Part shown: positions 15,098-20,106 of the stretch, one piece after another
Layout of the letters: every line of letters starts with the position of its first letter
How positions within the stretch are numbered: the first letter of the stretch is position 1
Origin: a virus
DNA: 22,047 nt
Strand: one strand, 5' to 3'
IMG/VR virus record: IMGVR_UViG_3300035162_003131
Location: 1-22,047 of that record
Program-made: the position numbers and the translations under genes
The notes under the pieces: model-generated
Databases searched by the model: none
Told to the model about the DNA's origin: nothing
The model's input: the letters and a program-made list of their open reading frames with translations, nothing else

Positions 15098-15855
15098 GGA
15101 GTAATTACTAATTCATTTTCAATATTTTCTATGTCTTGATTCCAATCAATAAAATCTGGATTACTACGATTAAAGTGAAGGTCATTTAACTGATTGCGAA
15201 TTTTAAATACATCTTCCCAATCAATATTATCAGTAAACCTTTCAATAGCACTGAGAGTTTTAACTTGAACGAAAGTCATTCCATAACTTCCTGGATAGTG
15301 TTTCAACAAAATATCTTCATTTTCATAGACATCCATCTCCATTACATTAGTGGGGAGGTTAAAGAAGTCTGTAATCGCTTCATCAACTCTTTTCCATTCA
15401 ACACCACCAATCAAATCTCCACCTTCTTTTTCCCAGTGAGAATCATGAAAAATAAGATACCCACCTTCTTTCAAATGATTTACCCAGAAATATAGTTCTG
15501 CAAGAACTTGTTCTCTAGTATGAATAGTGTCAACAAAAATAATATCAAGGGGATCTTCATCCCAAGTTTTACCTAGGGTTACACTATCTGCTTGATAACA
15601 AGTATAGTTTTCACTAACAAATCTACGACCATTTTTAAAGAATCCATCGTAGTCCAAATCACAACCACAGACTTGATTATTTCTTTGGTCAGCCTCAATA
15701 GACATAACTGCAGATGATGCACCTAAACGAACACCTAGATCAATAAATCTAGCATCCTTCATTGTACGAACTAAGTCTGCAAGTTTCCATGCATTTTCTC
15801 CAAGGTCACAATGCGGTTCGTTAATAAATCGCTTAAGGGGTGTTAAATCAGTCAT
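15094..15855 (-). CDS. Class I SAM-dependent methyltransferase, CmcI type (253 aa)
   Basis: FIDLGVRLGASSAVMSIEAD (about residues 37-56) is motif I. DIIFVDTIHTREQVLAELYF is motif IV with the Asp-x-x-His-x-x-x-x-x-x-Glu pattern, and LKEGGYLIFHDSHW is motif V, where the Asp and His can bind a metal. These features match the cephalosporin-hydroxylase/CmcI group, also seen at 9471-10076, but the two are not close copies. The C-terminal third (about residues 200-253) is a separate region with acidic repeats and no known motif. It overlaps the epimerase gene upstream by 8 bases. It is probably an O-methyltransferase of the glycan pathway. Confidence 0.83.
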   Translation of the reverse strand: MTDLTPLKRFINEPHCDLGENAWKLADLVRTMKDARFIDLGVRLGASSAVMSIEADQRNNQVCGCDLDYDGFFKNGRRFVSENYTCYQADSVTLGKTWDEDPLDIIFVDTIHTREQVLAELYFWVNHLKEGGYLIFHDSHWEKEGGDLIGGVEWKRVDEAITDFFNLPTNVMEMDVYENEDILLKHYPGSYGMTFVQVKTLSAIERFTDNIDWEDVFKIRNQLNDLHFNRSNPDFIDWNQDIENIENELVITP

Positions 15856-16696
15856 AGTTTTTTTTCATATCATTGAACACATTTGAAATACCATCTTCAA
15901 TAGATGTTTTTGGTTTCCACCACTTTGTGATGAAAGTACTTGCTTCGTTTCTTTTATCTTTTTGAACGTTATCTTTTTCTTCTGATGGGGAGAGAGTAAC
16001 CTCTTTCCCAATGCCTTTGAATAACGATTGAATAATCTCACCAATCTTCAAAATACTTGTCTGGTTAAAAGATGTAATATGAAGATTATCATCAGAACTT
16101 AACTCATCATAATTATTCATCACAGACTCAAGAGCTTCACAGCAGTCCTCAGCATACAAGAACTCACGCTGCTCTGTGCCGTCAGTCAACATAGAAATAT
16201 TCCCTCCCTCAAATCCTTTACGGATGAAGTCAGTGATGACGTGTGCTTTCTCCATATCATTCTCAATGCCATAGACATTCCAGAAGTGAACATTCAGTCC
16301 TTTCAATGATGTGGTATGAAGTTCACCAACACGCTTCATCACACCATAGGGTGAGTAAGACATGTTACTCATCTGTGAAGAAGCAAAGACAAAACGCTTG
16401 CTATACTTTTCAAGTAAGGCAAAAGTATTTGCCATCATCCTGGTATTGTTGTTAATAAAGTCAAAAGTATGTTGATACTTTTTCAAATACCTAGATCCAC
16501 CCACATCAAAAGCAAGAAAGAATACAAAGTCTGCATTCTTGATAATGCTCTCAACATAGGTGTTAGGTGTGACTCTCAGGTCATTCTGTGGACCGTTAAC
16601 GGTATCAACACCAATAACATCGTGGCCTTTTTCTTTTAGGTACTCTTCCAAGTACGCACCGATCTGTCCCGCAGATCCTAAAATTGCAATGTTCAT
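15848..16696 (-). CDS. NAD-dependent epimerase/dehydratase (282 aa)
   Basis: NIAILGSAGQIGAYLEEYLK (residues 2-21) carries the G-x-x-G-x-x-G cofactor loop. FASSQMSNMSYSPYGVMKR has the Ser and Tyr-x-x-x-Lys of the extended SDR active site. At 282 residues it is smaller than GalE and could be a reductase or epimerase for a 4-keto or 6-keto sugar. If it were a GDP-4-keto-6-deoxymannose reductase, it would need a GDP-mannose 4,6-dehydratase that I do not see here. It is translationally coupled to the GME-like gene upstream (4-base overlap), so both probably act on the same nucleotide-sugar pool. The substrate is not decidable from sequence. Confidence 0.8.
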   Translation of the reverse strand: MNIAILGSAGQIGAYLEEYLKEKGHDVIGVDTVNGPQNDLRVTPNTYVESIIKNADFVFFLAFDVGGSRYLKKYQHTFDFINNNTRMMANTFALLEKYSKRFVFASSQMSNMSYSPYGVMKRVGELHTTSLKGLNVHFWNVYGIENDMEKAHVITDFIRKGFEGGNISMLTDGTEQREFLYAEDCCEALESVMNNYDELSSDDNLHITSFNQTSILKIGEIIQSLFKGIGKEVTLSPSEEKDNVQKDKRNEASTFITKWWKPKTSIEDGISNVFNDMKKNYD

Positions 16697-17787
16697 TTGT
16701 TTTCAATTTGTTCAGAAATCCAGATGTATGTTTTACGAATACCTTCTTCAAGAGTTTGTGAATAGTCCCACCCAAGTTCATTACGAATCACATCATTATT
16801 AGAGTTGCGACCACGAACACCAAGAGGTCCATCAATATGAATCTTGGAGACTTCTTTATCGGCAACCTTAGCAGCAGTATCTACCAGTTGATTAATAGTA
16901 ACCATCTCCTCAGAACCAATATTTACAGGACCCATAAAGTCACTGTCCATCAGTCTTCTAGTTGCTTCAACGCATTCGTCAATGAACAAGAAGGAACGAG
17001 TTTGTAACCCATCTCCCCACACCTCGATTGCTCCACCTGACTCCGGGAGGTAAGCAACTTTACGGCAGATTGCAGCTGGTGCCTTCTCTCTTCCACCGTC
17101 CCAGGTTCCTTCAGGTCCGAAGATATTGTGATACCTAGCAACCCGAACAGGGATGCCATGGTTACGATTGTAAGCAAAGTAGAGACGCTCACTGAAGAGT
17201 TTCTCCCATCCATACTCGGAGTCTGGGTTTGCGGGGTATGCAGATTCTTCACGGCAATCAGGATTATCGGGGTCTAATTGATTATGCTCTGGGTACATAC
17301 ATGCAGAACCAGAGTAGAAAATTTTAGTAGGTTGCTCTAAGGAAGGCCGAACACATGCAGTTCCATTCTCTTCACCATCAAAGGTTTCATTCAGTTTACG
17401 AACTTCCTCAAGAACATTTAAGTTAACAGACACAGAGTTGTGCATGATGTCTGCATCGTTCTCACCACTGAAGACAAAACCTGCACCACCCATATCAGCA
17501 GCAAACTGATAGATCTCATCAAAAGGACGGATACAGCGATAAGGAACAGAGTTATAAAAATTACCTTGTTCACCTTTATATTCAATAACACGACGGACAA
17601 AAGTTACATCACGCAAGTCACCTTGCACAAACTCATTTGCTTCTGTGTTAGAGAACTCAGGACACTTAAGATCAACACCACGTACCCAATAACCTTCGGA
17701 GCGCAAACGCCTAACCATATGACTTCCAATAAATCCACCCGCACCTAGTACAAGTGCAGTCTTCTTATAGTCACTCATTAAACTCAT
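16693..17787 (-). CDS. GDP-mannose 3,5-epimerase-like protein
   Basis: It very closely resembles plant GME, which converts GDP-D-mannose to GDP-L-galactose and GDP-L-gulose. From the ATG at 17787, residues 15-21 are GAGGFIG. Cys163 lies in YSGSACMYPE, Tyr192 and Lys196 in EYGWEKLFSE, and Lys235 in WDGGREKAPAAICRK. Arg325 and Arg327 lie in GVRGRNSNND, and WGDGLQTRSFLFIDECVE is also conserved. All the residues known for catalysis and substrate binding in the plant enzyme are present. Two extra loops lie near residues 70-90 and 138-152. I chose 17787 because AAGAG lies just upstream. TTG at 17799 or ATG at 17778 are alternatives. It is first in the operon, as fits donor supply. Confidence 0.9.
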   Translation of the reverse strand: MSLMSDYKKTALVLGAGGFIGSHMVRRLRSEGYWVRGVDLKCPEFSNTEANEFVQGDLRDVTFVRRVIEYKGEQGNFYNSVPYRCIRPFDEIYQFAADMGGAGFVFSGENDADIMHNSVSVNLNVLEEVRKLNETFDGEENGTACVRPSLEQPTKIFYSGSACMYPEHNQLDPDNPDCREESAYPANPDSEYGWEKLFSERLYFAYNRNHGIPVRVARYHNIFGPEGTWDGGREKAPAAICRKVAYLPESGGAIEVWGDGLQTRSFLFIDECVEATRRLMDSDFMGPVNIGSEEMVTINQLVDTAAKVADKEVSKIHIDGPLGVRGRNSNNDVIRNELGWDYSQTLEEGIRKTYIWISEQIENK

Positions 17788-17804
17788 ATATCTCTTCAAT
17801 ATGT

Positions 17805-17833
17805 ATAATACTAAAAAAGACGGTTGTTGTCAA
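17805..17833 (-). promoter_or_regulatory. Consensus promoter of the 16-kb glycan operon
   Basis: TTGACA (17833-17828) and TATTAT (17810-17805) on the minus strand with exactly 17 bases between. It is the only promoter I find before the 19-gene block, and the leader to the ATG at 17787 is about 10-15 bases. The -35 lies in the terminator hairpin 17813-17838, the same design as at 642-677. Confidence 0.78.
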
Positions 17834-17838
17834 CCGCC
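17813..17838 (-). terminator. Rho-independent terminator, fused to a promoter
   Basis: On the minus strand GGCGGTTG pairs with CAACCGTC around the loop ACAA (17838-17819, 8 pairs including one G-T), followed by six T (17818-17813). It would end the small-gene transcript coming from the right, while its own sequence holds the -35 of the operon promoter. Confidence 0.82.
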
Positions 17839-17991
17839 CTTGAAAGGTCTTGCCATGCACGCCACTTGCTCTTTAACCAGAAGCAAGAAACTGGACGGTA
17901 GTAACTCCCACCCGCACCACTTTGTTTTATCTAAACAAAGAAACTCAAAGATTACTAAACTTAGCAGGCCATTGCGACTTAAGTATAGCAA
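17830..17991 (-). other. GC-rich spacer with a weak 53-codon frame
   Basis: The spacer between the 68-aa gene and the operon promoter is visibly more GC-rich than its surroundings. It holds two hairpins: CTTTGTTT with AAACAAAG (17920-17940) and CTTGC-TCT with AGA-GCAAG (17865-17887, one bulged base). A minus-strand frame from TTG at 17991 stays open for 53 codons to a TGA at 17832-17830 and ends VKEQVACMARPFKGG, but it has no ATG until 8 codons before the stop and overlaps the 68-aa gene. It may be a small RNA or 3' UTR element. A decayed or out-of-frame coding piece is also possible. Confidence 0.25.
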
Positions 17992-18151
17992 TGATTGCAT
18001 CCACCTTTGATTCTAAATCCCCACTAGTCTCATCAGAAGACTTTGAATTTACTTGAGATTCAAGTGCTTGAAGTCTTGCTTCAACCTCAACATCATACTT
18101 TGACATTGCTGCACCAGATGCAGATTTTGCTGCCTTTCCTTGCGTTGACAT
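17945..18151 (-). CDS. Hypothetical coiled-coil protein (68 aa)
   Basis: The N-terminus is Ser/Ala/Lys rich (MSTQGKAAKSASGAAMSKYD). Residues 19-62 then carry hydrophobic positions spaced as heptads (VEVEARLQALESQV and LESKVDAIIAILKSQW), so a two-part coiled coil is likely. It has no membrane segment and no Cys. It is preceded at 24 bases by an ACTAAATA late-like motif, and the frame has good coding character. A small oligomeric structural or scaffolding protein would fit, but I do not recognise it. Confidence 0.72.
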   Translation of the reverse strand: MSTQGKAAKSASGAAMSKYDVEVEARLQALESQVNSKSSDETSGDLESKVDAIIAILKSQWPAKFSNL

Positions 18152-18174
18152 AATAGTAAAATTAACTCTTTGAT

Positions 18175-18182
18175 TATTTAGT
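18175..18182 (-). promoter_or_regulatory. Possible late promoter variant (ACTAAATA)
   Basis: ACTAAATA on the minus strand (18182-18175), 24 bases before the ATG at 18151. It keeps the TAAATA core of the T4-like late box and has the same placement as the motifs at 907-914 and 20572-20579. Confidence 0.35.
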
Positions 18183-18211
18183 TTTATAAGGGTCTAATGA
18201 CTCCACCAGGG

Positions 18212-18454
18212 CTAGTTTATACGACTTACCGAGTCTGTTGTATAACATGGTACGCCAGATGGATCTAACCATTTAGTATACTCTGGGTCTTCCATCACAG
18301 TCAAGAGTTGCATCTGATTGTCAAGAAGATACATATCACTGTATCTTTTTGTCCAACTATCTGCCTTTTGAATACGATAGTCTGGCATACCATTGATTTC
18401 CAATGTGCCACACTCAACATAACGATATGGAAAACGTTCTAGTAGAACTTTCAT
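18212..18454 (-). CDS. Hypothetical protein (80 aa)
   Basis: ATG at 18454 overlaps the stop of the 70-aa gene, so the two are coupled. The protein begins MKVLLERFPYRYVECGTLEI. Its middle is rich in Tyr, Asp and Met and it ends near SGVPCYTTDSVSRIN. The mixed beta-like pattern suggests a small compact fold. There is no signal, helix or catalytic motif. It lies directly downstream of a strong sigma70 promoter, so it is likely an early gene. The function is unknown. Confidence 0.75.
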   Translation of the reverse strand: MKVLLERFPYRYVECGTLEINGMPDYRIQKADSWTKRYSDMYLLDNQMQLLTVMEDPEYTKWLDPSGVPCYTTDSVSRIN

Positions 18455-18663
18455 GCTTCTACTGCTTCAAGATCAATTGCAACTTGCTCAATCAGAATAT
18501 CATAATCATCAAGAGCATCTCCCGAAAAGACAACACCATTATTTTCATAATATCGTCGAACCTTTTTGAGAAGTTTCGGATTCTTCACATCCAGGAAGAA
18601 GTCTCCATTTACAGCACCGCGAAGGGTTTGAATGTCTTTCTTGAACTTTGTAGTCAGTGTCAT
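18451..18663 (-). CDS. Hypothetical early protein (70 aa)
   Basis: ATG at 18663 with GGAA six bases upstream. The 70 residues are mixed charged, with Lys-rich N-terminal half (MTLTTKFKKDIQTLRGAVNG) and acidic C-terminal half (ALDDYDILIEQVAIDLEAVE), probably mostly helical. It is first gene after the promoter at 18686-18715 with a leader of about 15 bases, so early expression by host polymerase is likely. It is coupled to the 80-aa gene. I do not recognise a family. Confidence 0.78.
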   Translation of the reverse strand: MTLTTKFKKDIQTLRGAVNGDFFLDVKNPKLLKKVRRYYENNGVVFSGDALDDYDILIEQVAIDLEAVEA

Positions 18664-18685
18664 TGTTCCGTTTGTTGACCTTAGT

Positions 18686-18715
18686 ATTATAAGGGTTTGA
18701 CAGGGTTTCTGTCAA
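18686..18715 (-). promoter_or_regulatory. Sigma70 promoter with -35 inside an inverted repeat
   Basis: TTGACA (18715-18710) and TATAAT (18691-18686), both perfect, with 18 bases between. The -35 is one arm of TTGACAG/CTGTCAA (18715-18709 and 18703-18697), a 7-pair repeat that could bind a dimeric regulator. A second hairpin, GCTTCC/GGAAGC (18734-18718), lies just upstream after the Met tRNA and may mark that transcript's 3' end. Confidence 0.78.
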
Positions 18716-18736
18716 GTGCTTCCTGTGAGGAAGCTA

Positions 18737-18810
18737 TGCTGGTTGTGGGAATTGAACCCACCTTCGCAGAATTATGAGTTCTGAGCATTCTACCAGATTG
18801 CTAAACCAGC
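18737..18810 (-). tRNA. tRNA with CAU anticodon, probably elongator Met
   Basis: A full cloverleaf on the minus strand: acceptor GCTGGTT/AACCAGC (7 perfect pairs), short D stem GCA/TGC with GG in its loop, anticodon stem CAGAA/TTCTG with loop CTCATAA, T arm GTGGG/CCCAC with TTCAATT, discriminator A. No CCA is encoded. CAU could also be the Ile2 type that needs lysidine. The 1-72 pair G-C argues against initiator Met. Confidence 0.9.
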
Positions 18811-18814
18811 GTTA

Positions 18815-18884
18815 GTGTAGATGACAGGATTTGATACCTGCAATACTCTCCGAAGAGGCGTGTTTTCTTACATCACACCTACAC
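18815..18884 (-). other. tRNA-sized structured element, not a standard tRNA
   Basis: On the minus strand GTGTAGGTG pairs with CATCTACAC (9 pairs, one G-T) and closes a 70-base unit. Next to it a 5-pair stem GCAGG/CCTGT encloses TATCAAAT, which looks like a T arm with one extra base. The rest has only a 4-pair TTCG-type hairpin, with no D arm and no anticodon arm. It sits between two tRNAs and may be a decayed tRNA or a tRNA-like RNA. Confidence 0.3.
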
Positions 18885-18934
18885 CATATGGATAGCGGCA
18901 TTCTGGATTATCAGTCCCAGCGCAAACTACCCAA

Positions 18935-19022
18935 TACTCGTGGATGGATTTGAACCATCTCAAAGCCTCTAATCTGGAGGAAAAGGTTTATAAAACCTCT
19001 CTGACTACCAAGTCTCACGAGC
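18935..19022 (-). tRNA. Long-variable-arm tRNA, anticodon read as UAU
   Basis: 88 bases. Acceptor GCTCGTG/CACGAGT (G-T at the end), small D arm GAC-TTGGTA-GTC, anticodon stem GAGGT/ACCTT with loop TTTATAA, variable arm CCTC/GAGG, perfect T arm GATGG/CCATC with TTCAAAT, discriminator A. The size and variable arm are those of Leu, Ser or Tyr tRNAs, yet the loop reads UAU (Ile, AUA). The identity is therefore uncertain. Confidence 0.6.
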
Positions 19023-19032
19023 AGATGATGAA

Positions 19033-19203
19033 CTACTGAGCTTCGTTATTGTTCTCAGTGTATATGCGTATGAGTTCCTCATCCGCTGGCATCATTATAG
19101 CACGGTTTCGTCCGTTTGTAATCCCTATACTCTCTCCATCTTCCACTCTAGAAACTAACTCTTCCCAGTTCTCTTGCCAGTGTTCCACTGAATAAAATTT
19201 CAT
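19033..19203 (-). CDS. Phd/YefM-type antitoxin-like protein (56 aa)
   Basis: MKFYSVEHWQENWEELVSRV followed by EDGESIGITNGRNRAIMMPA is the N-terminal DNA-binding and dimerisation fold of Phd/YefM antitoxins. The landmarks are Ser-Val-x-x-x-x-x-N, then Gly-Glu-x-x-x-I-T-N-x-x-x-x-x-A-x-x-M-P-A. The last 15 residues are an acidic helix-like tail. There the toxin-binding part is usually longer, and 56 residues are fewer than the usual 70-90. No toxin gene lies beside it. It may repress its own promoter, neutralise a host toxin (as an anti-defence factor), or work as a plain regulator. It has a perfect promoter and a highly structured leader whose last hairpin hides the ATG, so translation is probably controlled. 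The family is fairly clear. The biological role is inference. Confidence 0.8.
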   Translation of the reverse strand: MKFYSVEHWQENWEELVSRVEDGESIGITNGRNRAIMMPADEELIRIYTENNNEAQ

Positions 19204-19296
19204 AGTTGCATTATGTATAATGAAATTTTGTGGTAGATTCCTATCGCCGCTACTCCTGAACCTACCAAAGGGGAGTACCGCAGTTGATCTCTCAAC
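19194..19296 (-). ncRNA. Structured mRNA leader, riboswitch candidate
   Basis: The predicted transcript starts near 19296. In order come three elements. (1) A hairpin GTTGA-GAGA-TCAAC with GNRA loop (19296-19283). (2) An H-type pseudoknot: TACTCC (19277-19272) with GGAGTA (19256-19251), interlocked with GGTAGGTTC (19266-19258) and GAATCTACC (19240-19232), with loops of 5, 1 and 10 bases. (3) A 10-pair stem AAAATTTCAT (19229-19220)/ATGAAATTTT (19203-19194) that contains the start codon. Aptamer plus start-masking hairpin is riboswitch architecture. The class may be glutamine-II-like or new. Confidence 0.6.
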
Positions 19297-19302
19297 CTTT
19301 AA

Positions 19303-19331
19303 ATTATACTACTCAATATGTCCGTTGTCAA
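19303..19331 (-). promoter_or_regulatory. Perfect-consensus sigma70 promoter
   Basis: TTGACA (19331-19326) and TATAAT (19308-19303) on the minus strand, 17 bases apart, lie across the 3' end of the 105-aa gene. The expected start point, about 7 bases after the -10, falls at the base where the GNRA hairpin of the leader begins, which supports both calls. Confidence 0.88.
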
Positions 19332-19626
19332 CATGAGATTTCTTCCATAGTTCTAGAAAATAACGATCAACTTGATACAAGTCTTTAGCAGGTGGAATCT
19401 CATCAATATTTTCAGACCACTCTCTACAAAATGCTCTCATCTCACATACAATATTATTGGGTTTAAACATTCTACCAAATGATGACATGGCAAACGCATA
19501 CCTCATCTTAATGCGCTGTTCCATTTCCGTCATATTTGTCACTTTCATAATAGATATTTTCACCTTTTCTGTACCCGAAATAAATGGTGGCACATATAAA
19601 GGGTAGTGTTCCGAATAGTAAGACAT
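19309..19626 (-). CDS. Hypothetical protein (105 aa)
   Basis: ATG at 19626, 9 bases after the stop of the 6PGDH-like gene. The protein starts MSYYSEHYPLYVPPFISGTE. It then has a helical region rich in Met and Arg (MTEMEQRIKMRYAFAMSSFG) and another around residues 60-98 with two Cys. It shows no signal or membrane segment and no motif I recognise. The -35 and -10 of the next promoter are embedded in its last codons, a common economy in phage genomes. Confidence 0.72.
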   Translation of the reverse strand: MSYYSEHYPLYVPPFISGTEKVKISIMKVTNMTEMEQRIKMRYAFAMSSFGRMFKPNNIVCEMRAFCREWSENIDEIPPAKDLYQVDRYFLELWKKSHVDNGHIE

Positions 19627-19635
19627 TAGCTAAAG

Positions 19636-20106
19636 TCATTTAATATTACCCGGTGATAGTGATTGGAAAATTTTAGAGCAAACATCAATAGCATAAGGTG
19701 ATCCATATACACCAGAGAAGATATAGGATATACCCAACTTAGAACAATACTTCTCAAGTTCCTGACATTTTTTTATGTCACTGGTACTGTGATCAATAAT
19801 AATATCGCCCTCTTCAAGTAACGGTAGTAACTCATCAAATGTGTCTTCTGTCTTTTGCTCTGGGAGTGTAATCTGAAATATACCAGGAACTTTTCCGGCA
19901 CTAGTGTATCTAAGACCATCAGATTTAACTGCTCGAACAAGATACTCCAGTGAAGTTACACACCCACTAATATATCCTGCTTCATATTGACCACAAGCAT
20001 TCTCATAGTTAGTGCTACTGTAACCCCAGACTTCAATTCCCTTTGCAAGCATACGGCGGGCCATGCCTTCACCAGTACGACCTAACCCAATCATTCCAAC
20101 TTTCAT
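19636..20106 (-). CDS. 6-phosphogluconate dehydrogenase-like, NAD(P)-binding half only (156 aa)
   Basis: MKVGMIGLGRTGEGMARRML is the Rossmann start of the 6PGDH/3-hydroxyisobutyrate dehydrogenase superfamily (GLGRTG at residues 7-12). EEGDIIIDHSTSDIKKCQEL matches the strand-helix that carries the conserved Asp/Ser-Thr block, and YIFSGVYGSPYAID aligns with the G-V-S-G-G region, where the second Gly run is changed. The full enzyme has about 300-340 residues. The helical C-terminal domain that forms the active site is missing, and the stop is clean, so oxidation of 6-phosphogluconate is unlikely. It may be a cofactor-binding or regulatory remnant of the gnd gene that other cyanophages carry. The start overlaps the 30-aa gene (ATGA). 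Confidence 0.8.
   Translation of the reverse strand: MKVGMIGLGRTGEGMARRMLAKGIEVWGYSSTNYENACGQYEAGYISGCVTSLEYLVRAVKSDGLRYTSAGKVPGIFQITLPEQKTEDTFDELLPLLEEGDIIIDHSTSDIKKCQELEKYCSKLGISYIFSGVYGSPYAIDVCSKIFQSLSPGNIK

Noticed and set aside
17801-18010. Plus-strand 69-codon frame
   Set aside because: It covers the operon promoter, the terminator and the end of the 68-aa gene on the other strand, and lacks a ribosome binding site. No other plus-strand frame in the window is convincing either.
18812-18901. 29-codon minus-strand frame (MPLSIWCRCDVRK...)
   Set aside because: It has no ribosome binding site and lies across tRNA-like helices between two tRNAs. The structural reading is preferred, though not proven.
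18890-18932. Ile tRNA (GAU) suggested by a CTGATAA loop
   Set aside because: The stem around the loop needs a bulge, and there is no D arm or T arm in 43 bases, so it is not called as a tRNA.
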